The notes: generated by a model from the sequence alone, not told the origin. A DNA stretch of 19,134 bases from Deinococcus sp. (GCA_023382135.1 JAMCQK010000049.1:1-19134), one strand, 5' to 3'; numbered from the stretch's first letter, positions 7,790 to 14,646 are shown. Numbers and translations: made by a program.

Positions 7790-8689
7790 CTATGCCCTGG
7801 TTGATGCGGCCAGCCTGGAAAGCGCCAGCGCCACCCTGGCCGCCAGCCGGGCGTTCTCCTCCAGGAGAAGTAGGTTCACACGGTCGGTCTCGCCACCCGA
7901 GAGCTCGGAAAGCTTACGTAGCAGAAAAGGGGTAAGGGCTTTTCCCTGGACACCCGCGCGTGCGGCCTGCTGGCTGGCTTCTTGCACCCAGGCCTGCACC
8001 TGGGCGTACTCGAGGCCTTCGGACACCGGGTTCATCAACAGCAGACTGGAGGCCAGCAGTTTTTTTGCAGCCAGGAAAATTCGTGCCGCCTCTTCGGGCG
8101 TCTCCGCTCTGGCGGGGAGCGAAAAAGGCGACTCGCTAGAGTGAAACGCGGGCATTTTGCCGGTGCGGTATCCGGCCAGGCTGACCCCATAGGTCTCGAG
8201 GCGTTCGAGCGTGGCGCTCAGGTTCAAAATGCTCTTGGGACCAGAAGCTACCACCACCAGCGGTGTGTGCGCAAGCGCAAAAAGGTCGCCGGATTCATCG
8301 TACGCGTCGTAGTGAACCCCGCCGATACCCCCGGTGGCGAACACCTGGATACCGGCCTGGTGTGCAAGCAGAGCGGTGGCGGCCACGGTGGTGCCGGCGT
8401 TCTTGCCTTGGGCCACCAGCGCAGCCAGGTTCCACTGGCTGGCTTTTTCCGCGCCCTGGTCGAGCGCTAAGTATTCGAGGTCTTCCGGAGAAAGCCCGAT
8501 TCTTGGTTCACCTTTCAAGATAGCCAGCGTAGCGGGAAGCGCCCCTTCCTGGCGCACCGCCGCCTCCAGCTTGCGTGCGGTTTCCAGATTCAGCGGTCTG
8601 GGCAGGCCGTGGGTGATGACGGTGGACTCGAGGGCGACCACCGGACGCCCAGCTGCGAGCGCTCGAGAGATTTCCGGTTCTATGCGCAT
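7790..8689 (-). CDS. psuG: Pseudouridine-5'-phosphate glycosidase
   Basis: PsuG cleaves pseudouridine 5'-phosphate to uracil and ribose 5-phosphate, the second step of pseudouridine breakdown. The protein from MRIEPEISRAL (299 aa) has the family length and motifs: VALESTVITHGLPRP with the catalytic Glu, GTTVAATALLAHQAGI, FATGGIGGVHYDA, the DESGDLFALAHTP region that holds the metal-binding Asp, and SGPKSILNL with the reactive Lys. The open frame reaches 116 codons further upstream, but that part crosses a repeat and shows no homology. A pseudouridine kinase gene (psuK) is not adjacent in this window, so the kinase must be elsewhere. The ATG has no strong Shine-Dalgarno but a TATGCT box 6 nt upstream. 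Confidence 0.95.
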   Translation of the reverse strand: MRIEPEISRALAAGRPVVALESTVITHGLPRPLNLETARKLEAAVRQEGALPATLAILKGEPRIGLSPEDLEYLALDQGAEKASQWNLAALVAQGKNAGTTVAATALLAHQAGIQVFATGGIGGVHYDAYDESGDLFALAHTPLVVVASGPKSILNLSATLERLETYGVSLAGYRTGKMPAFHSSESPFSLPARAETPEEAARIFLAAKKLLASSLLLMNPVSEGLEYAQVQAWVQEASQQAARAGVQGKALTPFLLRKLSELSGGETDRVNLLLLEENARLAARVALALSRLAASTRA

Positions 8690-8695
8690 GCACCC

Positions 8696-8701
8696 AGCAT
8701 A
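8696..8701 (-). promoter_or_regulatory. Candidate -10 box for leaderless psuG transcript
   Basis: TATGCT on the minus strand ends 6 nt before the psuG ATG at 8689. A weak -35-like TTGCTT lies 16 nt upstream. The short distance implies transcription starting at the start codon. Confidence 0.4.
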
Positions 8702-8741
8702 CAAACCAAGGCCTGCCAAGCAACCCCCGGCTGACTTTCTG

Positions 8742-8778
8742 CAAAAGCCAGCCCGACCAACGGGAGAACGAGCGTTCC
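8742..8778. repeat. Short dispersed repeat, copy 2 (other copy 5921-5957)
   Basis: Positions 8742-8766 are identical to 5921-5945, followed by looser similarity ending in a shared GTTCC. It lies between psuG and the DUF4388 gene and abuts the left arm of the 12-bp inverted repeat at 8774-8822. Confidence 0.7.
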
Positions 8779-8822
8779 CGCATGAGCCTTTTTGCTGATA
8801 TCTGCAAGGGTCATGCGGGAAC
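8774..8822. repeat. 12-bp perfect inverted repeat downstream of the DUF4388 gene
   Basis: GTTCCCGCATGA (8774-8785) and TCATGCGGGAAC (8811-8822) are exact reverse complements around a 25-nt loop. It begins 3 bp beyond the DUF4388 gene stop, so on the minus strand it would be a strong 3' hairpin. No U-tract follows, so classic intrinsic termination is not supported; a 3'-end stabilising or attenuating structure, or a repeat end, is possible. Confidence 0.55.
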
Positions 8823-8825
8823 CCC

Positions 8826-9590
8826 TTAAAGCGCGGGCCAGACCAGGACTTCTTGGCCGACGTGAAGATTGTGAAAGAGCAGGGCCTCGGCGGAAAGGTA
8901 TAGAAACACACCCGCCCTGGCCACTGGCTCAACATTGATACGCCTGCTCTGGTTGGCCAACCTGACCTCCACCTGTTGAAAAGGCCCGTACTGGGAGCGC
9001 CAGCCGCTATAGATGCGCGCATCCACCAGGGCCGCACTTCCCGCTTCCTCTCGCAACTCCACTTTTAGTTTTACGGGCTGGGGGGTGCGTGGTGAGATGC
9101 GGACCAGCTTGCGGTCCGCCAGCTGGCCTAGATGCTGGAACACTTCTTCGGCCTCGAGGCCGCTTGCGAGCGCTAGTTCCAGTGCGGTAGCGGGTTTCTG
9201 GAGCAGTTTCATGAGTAAGGAAGCCTGGCGGGGCAGGTCTTTGGCCTGGGCCATATCCGCTCCCGGGTCCAGCAGGGCGGAGTCGAAAGGGCCTACCTCG
9301 GCATGGCTTTCCAGATAGCCCAAGGCGTGCAACAGGTAATTTTCCAATGAACCATCCAGGGTCTTTTCGCTGGTTGTCTCTCCGGAAACAAACTCAAAGC
9401 TGCCCTCTTTAAGCCTTAGGATCTGGAAGAAAGCATCGTCGCCCGAGCTCCCTTTGTAGCTGGCGTGCACCGGCTGCCCGCCGCTCAAAAAAACTTCGCC
9501 CTGCTCCACCCGGCCGGGTGGAGCGTGCTGCCGCTTAGACAGTAGCTGTAATATGTCTATTGGGCCTAGCAGGCTGAAGTTGCCGTCCAT
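8826..9590 (-). CDS. DUF4388 (PATAN-like) domain protein
   Basis: The 254-aa protein begins MDGNFSLLGPIDILQLLSKR, with GEVFLSGGQPVHASYKGSSGDDAFFQIL and a following FEF strand. This is the pattern of the DUF4388/PATAN domain (about 1-105), found in bacterial regulatory and signalling proteins. Residues about 120-165 (LLQKPATALELALASGL, LGQLADRKLVRIS) resemble a winged-helix fold. The C-terminal 80 residues are beta-rich and not recognised. There is no signal peptide or membrane segment, so it is probably cytoplasmic. A GGAG lies 4 nt before the ATG. The exact role is unknown; the family call is by pattern only. Confidence 0.75.
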   Translation of the reverse strand: MDGNFSLLGPIDILQLLSKRQHAPPGRVEQGEVFLSGGQPVHASYKGSSGDDAFFQILRLKEGSFEFVSGETTSEKTLDGSLENYLLHALGYLESHAEVGPFDSALLDPGADMAQAKDLPRQASLLMKLLQKPATALELALASGLEAEEVFQHLGQLADRKLVRISPRTPQPVKLKVELREEAGSAALVDARIYSGWRSQYGPFQQVEVRLANQSRRINVEPVARAGVFLYLSAEALLFHNLHVGQEVLVWPAL

Positions 9591-9758
9591 CGGACTCCAT
9601 ACTAGAGGATGCGGCGTTTTTGCCCGTCAAGTTCGGCCACCGGCCTAAACCACGGCGGTGACGCAGAACGTGAGCATGCAAACCACTTTTCAGCCGTTGG
9701 CTGGGTAAGTCGGCAGGTTTGGCTCAGCCTGCCTGGCGGGCAGACAGGCCCATCAGGG
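9591..9758. other. Gene-free spacer with a CCTG-type palindromic module
   Basis: No gene is recognised between the DUF4388 start and the repeat at 9759. On the minus strand a TAGTAT box (9596-9601) lies 8 nt before the DUF4388 ATG, as in the other leaderless-type starts, but it overlaps a GGAG. A hairpin module, GCCTGCCTGGCGGGCAGACA with its closing GGC, occupies 9727-9749. It recurs at 9829-9847 and 19004-19024. Confidence 0.45.
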
Positions 9759-9919
9759 CTAAGTATCTCCATGGTGAGCTTGACCGAAGGGCCAGACCCA
9801 CCAAGGCCAGAGGGAGCAAGGCCCGCCCGCCTGTTCGGCAGACAGGCCTGCTGCGAAGCGGGCAGGAACGCAATACGGCTTTTCAAGCCTTTCGACAAAC
9901 TTAGGCTGGAGATACTAAG
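9759..9919. repeat. MITE-like dispersed repeat, copy 2, with terminal inverted repeats and an inserted palindrome
   Basis: The ends CTAAGTATCTCCA (9759-9771) and TGGAGATACTAAG (9907-9919) are inverted repeats, 12 of 13 positions, with a perfect 10-bp core. The block 9876-9916 matches copy 1 (6652-6692) at 39 of 41 positions. Compared with copy 1, this copy carries about 45 extra bases (about 9817-9866) holding the hairpin GCCTGTTCGGCAGACAGGC. It ends 7 bp from the stop of the LMW-PTP pseudogene. Short open frames crossing it on both strands are not credible genes. Confidence 0.72.
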
Positions 9920-9925
9920 TTGCAT

Positions 9926-10298
9926 TTAGGCCCGCTGCCAGCAGCACAGGTACTCTCTAAATACGTAAGGTCCCCCCTAATAACGGCCGGGAACCTTGCC
10001 CCTGCCGGTGAAATCCGGCGCCGGTTGAACCTTGTCCCGGCGGCCCGGTGACATCCGCTTCTGATAGCCAGGTTATCGGAGTCCATGGCCAGCAGCAAGT
10101 CAGACGCTTCGAAATCCTCCGCCCAACCTTGTGCGCGGTGTAATGCAGCTCGGCGCCGTGGTCTGGCGCCAACTACCCGTTCCTGGGGAGTCCGCTTCGG
10201 ATAGCTGTTCAATCTCTCTCGCCGCCGCTTGCGTCAAATGCCTTTTGCCACGGGGCTCCGGCAGATGTTGCCGGCGAGAGCAACAACACCTTGGTCAT
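9926..10298 (-). pseudogene. Decayed low-molecular-weight protein tyrosine phosphatase gene
   Basis: Reading the minus strand from the ATG at 10298, pieces of an LMW-PTP occur in order but in different frames. They are MTKVLL, then GNICRSPVAKGI after a one-base loss, then DSPGTGSW, then DFEASDLLLAMDSDNLA, and finally DFTGRGKVPGRY, a stop, and GGPYVFREYL. Active members have CxGNxCRSP at the start and a DPYYGG acid loop near the end. Here the first catalytic Cys is lost at the indel, the loop Asp is replaced by Gly, and stops interrupt two segments. The full span (about 373 bp) is somewhat short of the usual ~150-160 codons. Its ATG overlaps the alpha-glucosidase stop as ATGA, so it was once the second gene of that operon. 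A 103-aa open frame (9901-10212) covers only part of it. Confidence 0.8.
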
Positions 10299-11875
10299 TG
10301 CCTGAGGATTACCCCCTCGTGGGGCCTAAGGTCCACCACCTGTACCATGCGCCGGTTCCGGTCCAGATGGGTGGAGAGCACCAGCTCGCCGCTTACCGAG
10401 ACCGAGCGGTGCTCGTGGCTGAAGTTCAGCATCACCACAAAGCGTTCGCCGCGCCGGTAGGCGAAAACACCCGAGGGGCTCCGGAAGGTCTGGTAAGCGC
10501 CCGACAGCAGGTCGGGCTCTTGGCGCAGGCGCAAAAGCGTCTTGACCAGATTCAGCATCGACTGTGGGTCTTTTTCCTGAAACTCCACGTTGCGCTCAGG
10601 GTAATCGGCGTTCACCGGAAGCCAAGGCTCCACGGCGGAGAACCCGGCGTAGCTTGAGGCGTCCCACAACATGGGGGTGCGTTCTGGGTCGCGGCCCCGC
10701 TCGGGCAGATGGCGCTGGCGCAGCACGTCGGGATCCTGGATTTTTTCCGGCGGGATCACCCCGTCCAGCATTCCAATCTCGTCACCGTAGTACCAGGTGG
10801 GCGTTCCGCGCAGCGTGAAGAGCATCATGGCGGCCACCCGGGCTTGTTCCGGCCCGATGCGCGTTGCCAGGCGGTGCTGGTCGTGGTTTCCGAGCACCCA
10901 GTTGGGCCAGCCCCAGGCGGGCAGATCCCGTTCGTACTCCTCCACAATTTCACGCAGGTTGTCGGCGGTCCAGTTGGAAAGCCCGTCAAAGATGGGGCGG
11001 AAGTTGAACGGCAGATGACAACCGGGGGCCTCGGGTGTTCCGTAGTAGCGCATCAGCTGCTTATTGGGCAGATATATTTCTCCCACCATTATGCGCTCCT
11101 TGCCGGGGGCGCTGAACTGGTCCAGAACTTGCCGCATTTTGCGCACGATCAGGTGGGTCTCCGGCTGGTCTTCCATGTAGATATGGAGCGTGCTCCCCCG
11201 GTCCCAGCGGCCGTCCCAGTCCGGGTTGGGCGGCTCATCGCGGAACGCGGCATCTTCCACTAATAACCAAAGCACATCCACCCGGAACCCGTCCACCCCG
11301 CGCTTTAGCCAAAAACGCATCACATCTAAAATCGCTTCTACTACTTGCGGGTTTCTAAAGTTGAGGTCTGGCTGCTCCGGCAGAAACTGGTGGAGCCAGT
11401 ACTGTCCAGTCTTCTTGTCCAAGGTCCAGGCCAGGCCGCCAAAGAAGCTGGTCCAGTTATTGGGCGGGTTCCGGGTGGATTTGGGGTCTCTCCACACGTA
11501 CCAGTCCCGCTTGGGGCTTTGGCGGCTTTCTCTGGACTCGAGGAACCACGGGTGATCGCTGCTGGTATGGTTCGGCACCAGATCGACAATCACCTTCAGG
11601 CCCATTGCGTGCGCATCCGCCAGCAGCCGGTCAAAGTCTTGCAGCGTTCCAAAGATGGGGTCTACCTCGCAGTAGTCGGCCACGTCGTAGCCGAAGTCGC
11701 GCATGGGGCTTTTGTAGAAGGGCGAGAGCCAGATAGCCTGTACGCCCAAGTCCTTCAGGTAGGCGAGCCGCGAGCGGATGCCCTCGAGGTCGCCGATGCC
11801 ATCTCCGTTTGAGTCCTGGAAGCTGCGGGGGTAGATCTGGTAAATCGTTGCGCTTTGCCACCATTCGAGGCTCAT
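10295..11875 (-). CDS. GH13 alpha-glucosidase (Thermus AglA / oligo-1,6-glucosidase type)
   Basis: This enzyme should release glucose from short alpha-glucosides in the cytoplasm. The 526-aa protein has the GH13 (beta/alpha)8 motifs: the Ca-site-like DSNGDGIGD (21-29), VDLVPNH (97-103), GFRVDVLW with nucleophile D200, VGEIYLP with acid/base E266, and LGNHDQHR with D332. Val directly after the nucleophile (V201) is typical of alpha-1,6-active or broad-range members, where strict maltases have Thr; this specificity call is inference. No signal peptide is present. A TAAACT box lies 6 nt before the ATG. It is followed by the overlapping LMW-PTP remnant, and the glcD-type gene lies 52 bp upstream. 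No sugar transporter is adjacent. Confidence 0.94.
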   Translation of the reverse strand: MSLEWWQSATIYQIYPRSFQDSNGDGIGDLEGIRSRLAYLKDLGVQAIWLSPFYKSPMRDFGYDVADYCEVDPIFGTLQDFDRLLADAHAMGLKVIVDLVPNHTSSDHPWFLESRESRQSPKRDWYVWRDPKSTRNPPNNWTSFFGGLAWTLDKKTGQYWLHQFLPEQPDLNFRNPQVVEAILDVMRFWLKRGVDGFRVDVLWLLVEDAAFRDEPPNPDWDGRWDRGSTLHIYMEDQPETHLIVRKMRQVLDQFSAPGKERIMVGEIYLPNKQLMRYYGTPEAPGCHLPFNFRPIFDGLSNWTADNLREIVEEYERDLPAWGWPNWVLGNHDQHRLATRIGPEQARVAAMMLFTLRGTPTWYYGDEIGMLDGVIPPEKIQDPDVLRQRHLPERGRDPERTPMLWDASSYAGFSAVEPWLPVNADYPERNVEFQEKDPQSMLNLVKTLLRLRQEPDLLSGAYQTFRSPSGVFAYRRGERFVVMLNFSHEHRSVSVSGELVLSTHLDRNRRMVQVVDLRPHEGVILRQ

Positions 11876-11881
11876 GGGAAT

Positions 11882-11887
11882 AGTTTA
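11882..11887 (-). promoter_or_regulatory. Candidate -10 box for leaderless alpha-glucosidase transcript
   Basis: TAAACT on the minus strand ends 6 nt before the ATG at 11875. No Shine-Dalgarno is visible in between (ATTCCC). No convincing -35 is seen. Position suggests that transcription starts at the start codon. Confidence 0.4.
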
Positions 11888-11927
11888 CTTAGTTTGGTTC
11901 CGGCGTAGACAGCTTTAAGCTGGGAGG

Positions 11928-13271
11928 CTAGACAATCTTTCCGGGGTTCAGAACGCCCTGGGGATCAAAAAGCTTTTTGATCTCCCGCATCCAATGGAGC
12001 GCGCCGCCATGCTCTTTTTCCAGGTACCTTTTCTTGCGCAGGCCCACACCGTGCTCGCCGGTGGAAGTTCCTCCCAGCGCTAGTGCGTGCTCCACCAGCT
12101 CCCTGGCGTAGTCCTCGGCTTTGGCGTAGTCACTGGGGTCCACCGCTACCAGGGTGTGAAAGTTGCCGTCTCCCACGTGGCCCAGAATGGAGCCCTCGAG
12201 GCCCGTCTCTTGCATCCATTGTTGCGCCCGTTCCACCAACGCGGGCATCTTTGATATCGGCACCGCGGTGTCGGTAATCATGAACTGTTTTCCGGGGTAG
12301 TGGTTCACCAGCGCCCAGTAGGCCTGGTGGCGAGCTTCCCACTGGAGCGTGCGCTCCTCGGCGGTGTGGGCAATGTCTATCTCCAGCCCGCCGTGCTCCT
12401 TCATAAGCTCGATCGCCAGCATGGACTCCGCTTTCAGTGCGGACGCGGTAGAGGAGTGGAACTCCAGAAAAAGCGCGGGCTTTTCTAGGAAGGCCCGACC
12501 CAGGTAGCGGTTGATAGCCCTCAGGCCAAGCTCGTCTACCAGTTCAAGCCTTGCCGCGGGCAGGCCGGAGGCCAGGACTGAATATGCCGCGTGAGAGGCG
12601 GCCTCGAGGTCTTCAAAAAAAACCCGCAAGGCATGCACGTGTTCGGGGATGGGATGAAGCCTCACTGTTAGCTTGGTGATCACACCCAGCGTCCCCTCGG
12701 AGCCAATGAACAGGTCTTTTAAGTCGTACCCCGCGCTGGTTTTGCGCACCGCACGGCCAAGCTGCAAAACTTCTCCGTTTGCGAGCGCTACCTCCAACGC
12801 CAGCACGTTTTGGCGCATGCCGCCGTAGCGCACTGTGGTGGTGCCCGAGGCGTTGGTGGCGGCCATACCGCCCAAGGAGGCATCGGCGCCTGGGTCAACG
12901 GGGAAGAAAAGCCCGGTTCCTTTCAAAGATTCATTCAGTGCTTTGCGCGTAACACCGGGCTCGACCACCGCCACAAAGTCCGGTGTTTTCACCTCGAGCA
13001 CTTTGTTCATGTGCGAAAGGTCCAGGCTCAAAGCCGGGCCTTGCGGGATCAGATGGCCTTCCAGGCTGGTGCCCGCGCCAAAGGGAATCACCGATACCCC
13101 CTGCTCACGTGCGAACGCCAGTGTTAGCAGAACGTCCGGAAGGCACTCGGCATAGACCACGGCCAGCGGAGGACGCCTCTCTGGGTAGCTTTCGTCGCGC
13201 CCGTGGGACTCGAGTACGCTCGGAGCCGTAGTAACCTTGTCGCCTAAGGCAGCCTTGAGGGTCTCTAGCAT
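11928..13271 (-). CDS. FAD-linked oxidase, glycolate oxidase GlcD / D-lactate dehydrogenase family
   Basis: This flavoprotein probably oxidises a 2-hydroxy acid such as glycolate or D-lactate. From MLETLKAALGD it has 447 aa. The FAD-binding (PCMH) half includes VIPFGAGTSLEGHLI, VDPGADASLGGMAATNASGT and DLFIGSEGTLGVIT. The C-terminal FAD-oxidase half ends with GHVGDGNFH, STGEHGVGLRKKRYL and FDPQGVLNPGKI, all family hallmarks. GlcE and GlcF partner genes are absent from the window, so a stand-alone D-lactate dehydrogenase-type enzyme is as likely as a GlcD subunit. The open frame extends 41 codons upstream, but that part lies in a repeat element. The ATG at 13271 has a TATCCT box 7 nt upstream. 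Confidence 0.9.
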   Translation of the reverse strand: MLETLKAALGDKVTTAPSVLESHGRDESYPERRPPLAVVYAECLPDVLLTLAFAREQGVSVIPFGAGTSLEGHLIPQGPALSLDLSHMNKVLEVKTPDFVAVVEPGVTRKALNESLKGTGLFFPVDPGADASLGGMAATNASGTTTVRYGGMRQNVLALEVALANGEVLQLGRAVRKTSAGYDLKDLFIGSEGTLGVITKLTVRLHPIPEHVHALRVFFEDLEAASHAAYSVLASGLPAARLELVDELGLRAINRYLGRAFLEKPALFLEFHSSTASALKAESMLAIELMKEHGGLEIDIAHTAEERTLQWEARHQAYWALVNHYPGKQFMITDTAVPISKMPALVERAQQWMQETGLEGSILGHVGDGNFHTLVAVDPSDYAKAEDYARELVEHALALGGTSTGEHGVGLRKKRYLEKEHGGALHWMREIKKLFDPQGVLNPGKIV

Positions 13272-13278
13272 ACCGTTC

Positions 13279-13306
13279 AGGATAACTCTTGCTTGCCGTT
13301 TGTCGC
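13279..13306 (-). promoter_or_regulatory. Candidate promoter of the glcD-type gene, -35 lying inside a repeat end
   Basis: On the minus strand TATCCT (13284-13279) lies 7 nt before the ATG. GCGACA (13306-13301) lies 16 nt further upstream, matching TTGACA at 4 of 6. The GCGACA is the end of the TGTC-type repeat element, so the repeat may supply the -35. Function is inferred. Confidence 0.4.
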
Positions 13307-13393
13307 CCTGACCCTGAACGAAGCGAAGTGGAGGGGTCACTCTTTCCCCTAAAGACAAAACACGAGATTTCTCGCCTGCGGCTCGAAATGACA
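13301..13393 (+). repeat. TGTCATCCCGA-family element, copy A (diverged left end)
   Basis: The left end is diverged (TGTCGCCCTGACCCTGAACG). The right end is CGAGATTTCTCGCCTGCGGC followed by TCGAAATGACA, the same as copy B. It overlaps the spurious N-terminal extension of the glcD-type open frame. It is non-coding. Confidence 0.65.
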
Positions 13394-13404
13394 ACGGCAG
13401 GGTT

Positions 13405-13515
13405 TGTCACCCGAACAACTTTTCCGTGTCATCCCGAGCTTGCCGAGGGATCTCTCTTTTCCCCCAAACCGATAAAGCCTAAAAGCTAGATTTCTCGCCT
13501 GCGGCTCGAAATGAC
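13405..13515 (+). repeat. TGTCATCCCGA-family element, copy B with an upstream half-site
   Basis: A half-site TGTCACCCGAAC at 13405 is followed 22 bp later by the element proper. That begins TGTCATCCCGAGC at 13427, continues through GGGATCTCTCTTTTCCCCC and ends CTCGAAATGACA at 13515. The ends are imperfect inverted repeats (TGTCATCCCGAG against TGTCATTTCGAG). It is non-coding. Confidence 0.72.
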
Positions 13516-13527
13516 AACGGTGGGATC

Positions 13528-13677
13528 TATCATCTCGAACTTTCTTGTCATCCCCTCTCTCTGTCATCCCGAACAGCCCCCCTGTCATCCCGAACGAAGT
13601 GAGGGATCTCTCTCTTTTGCTCTTCAAGCCCAAAGACCAAAAAGCGAGATTCCTCGGGCTGCGCCCTCGGAATGACA
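13528..13677 (+). repeat. TGTCATCCCGA-family element, copy C with three tandem half-sites
   Basis: Half-sites related to TGTCATCCCGAAC begin at about 13528, 13546 and 13562. The element begins at 13583 and ends CTCGGAATGACA at 13677. The half-site spacing is 18, 16 and 21 bp. The same layered left-end pattern appears at 18901-18981. It is non-coding. Confidence 0.7.
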
Positions 13678-13783
13678 AGGGGAGTGGGCGCTCGGAATGG
13701 CAATGGGGGGTGGCCGCTCGGAATGGCAACGGTATTTTTGTCATCCCGAGCAGCCCCCGTCTGTTGCCCGAACACCCCTGGTC
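13678..13783 (+). repeat. Tandem right-end fragments and a lone left end of the same family
   Basis: Two tandem fragments, each CGCTCGGAATGGCAA, lie near 13688 and 13720. A left-end motif TGTCATCCCGAGC at 13738 follows and runs up to the uppP stop. These look like broken or nested pieces of the family. No gene is present. Confidence 0.6.
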
Positions 13784-14554
13784 TCAGCGCAGAAACACCA
13801 GTGCGTAGATCAACCCAGCCGCCACCCGGTAGATGCCAAAGGGCATGAAGCCGTATCTGGGCAGCAGGCCCATCATGAAGCGGATGGAAGCCATCGCAAC
13901 CACAAACGAGACCATAAAACCCACGGCCAGTAAACCCCACTCGCCGCCGCTGAACCCGGTTCCGTTTTTGAAGAGTTCAAAACCGCTGGTTGCGAGCATT
14001 GTGGGCACTGCCAGCAAGAAAGAGAACTCTGCCGCCGCCTTGGCGCCGAGGCCCAGGAACATCCCGCCCAGAATGGAAGCCCCGGAGCGCGAAACCCCCG
14101 GTACCACCGAGACCGCCTGGATGAGCCCCACCAGAAAGGCTTTGGACAGGGGCATCTGGTTCACGTCCTGGTAGCGTTCGCGCCCTTTGGTCACGCGGTC
14201 GGCGAACACCAGCAAAAGCCCCACGCCCACCAGCATGGCCACCACCAGATGGATGTTTCCCAGAAGCGAGTTCTTGATGACCTTGTAGAGCAGAAGCCCA
14301 ATGAGCCCGGTCGGGACAAAGGCCGCGATAATTCTTTTCCAGACCTCGAGGTCTTTGGCCAACCTTTTTCCGTACAGCACCACCACCGCCAGGATGGCGC
14401 CCAGCTGGATAAATATCTCGAAGCTTTTGGAGAATGCGCTTGCATCCAGGCCCATCAGGTGCCGCGCCAGCTCCAGGTGGCCGGTAGAGGAAACCGGCAG
14501 GAACTCGGTCAGCCCCTCGACAATACCCAGGATGACCGACTGCAGATAATCCAC
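13784..14554 (-). CDS. uppP: Undecaprenyl-diphosphatase UppP (BacA)
   Basis: This membrane phosphatase recycles undecaprenyl diphosphate to the monophosphate lipid carrier for peptidoglycan synthesis, and it gives bacitracin tolerance in other bacteria. From the GTG at 14554 (VDYLQSVILG) it has 256 aa and about eight hydrophobic segments. The two catalytic motifs are present: EGLTEFLPVSSTGHL near the N-terminus and VVPGVSRSGASILGG in the middle. The open frame begins 20 codons earlier, but the family normally starts a few residues before the ILGIVEG-type motif, and a TGGTAGAGT box lies 7 nt before the GTG. It diverges from ispD across 92 bp, placing lipid-carrier recycling beside isoprenoid precursor synthesis. 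Confidence 0.95.
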   Translation of the reverse strand: MDYLQSVILGIVEGLTEFLPVSSTGHLELARHLMGLDASAFSKSFEIFIQLGAILAVVVLYGKRLAKDLEVWKRIIAAFVPTGLIGLLLYKVIKNSLLGNIHLVVAMLVGVGLLLVFADRVTKGRERYQDVNQMPLSKAFLVGLIQAVSVVPGVSRSGASILGGMFLGLGAKAAAEFSFLLAVPTMLATSGFELFKNGTGFSGGEWGLLAVGFMVSFVVAMASIRFMMGLLPRYGFMPFGIYRVAAGLIYALVFLR

Positions 14555-14561
14555 GCCCCGG

Positions 14562-14570
14562 ACTCTACCA
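14562..14570 (-). promoter_or_regulatory. Candidate extended -10 for leaderless uppP transcript
   Basis: TGGTAGAGT on the minus strand is a TGn-extended TANNNT box ending 7 nt before the GTG at 14554. No Shine-Dalgarno is seen. Confidence 0.45.
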
Positions 14571-14630
14571 TGACAGATGAGCCAGGAATGAAGGTAGGAC
14601 ACTCCAAAACTCAACCGCGACCCGCCAAAC

Positions 14631-14639
14631 TGCTAAAGT
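14631..14639 (+). promoter_or_regulatory. Candidate extended -10 for leaderless ispD-ispE transcript
   Basis: TGCTAAAGT is a TGn-extended TANNNT box ending 7 nt before the ispD GTG at 14647. There is no Shine-Dalgarno. It mirrors the uppP arrangement in the same 92-bp divergent region. Confidence 0.45.
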
Positions 14640-14646
14640 TGCTTAC

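Noticed and set aside
8690..9037. 116-codon N-terminal extension of psuG
   Set aside because: It crosses a dispersed repeat, a hairpin and the end of the DUF4388 gene, while the PsuG family begins close to MRIEPEISRAL.
9609..9929. Open frames on both strands across 9602-9929
   Set aside because: They run through the MITE-like repeat and palindromes. Their shared peptide with 6474-6680 (AFQAFRQT) reflects repeat DNA, not a protein family.
13272..13394. 41-codon N-terminal extension of the glcD-type gene
   Set aside because: It is encoded by repeat element A. Homology starts at MLETLKAALGD, and a -10-like box precedes that ATG.
13301..13677. Possible CRISPR array in the repeat cluster
   Set aside because: Repeat units are unequal, diverged and about 90 bp, with inverted ends. 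There are no uniform short repeats with unique spacers and no cas genes.
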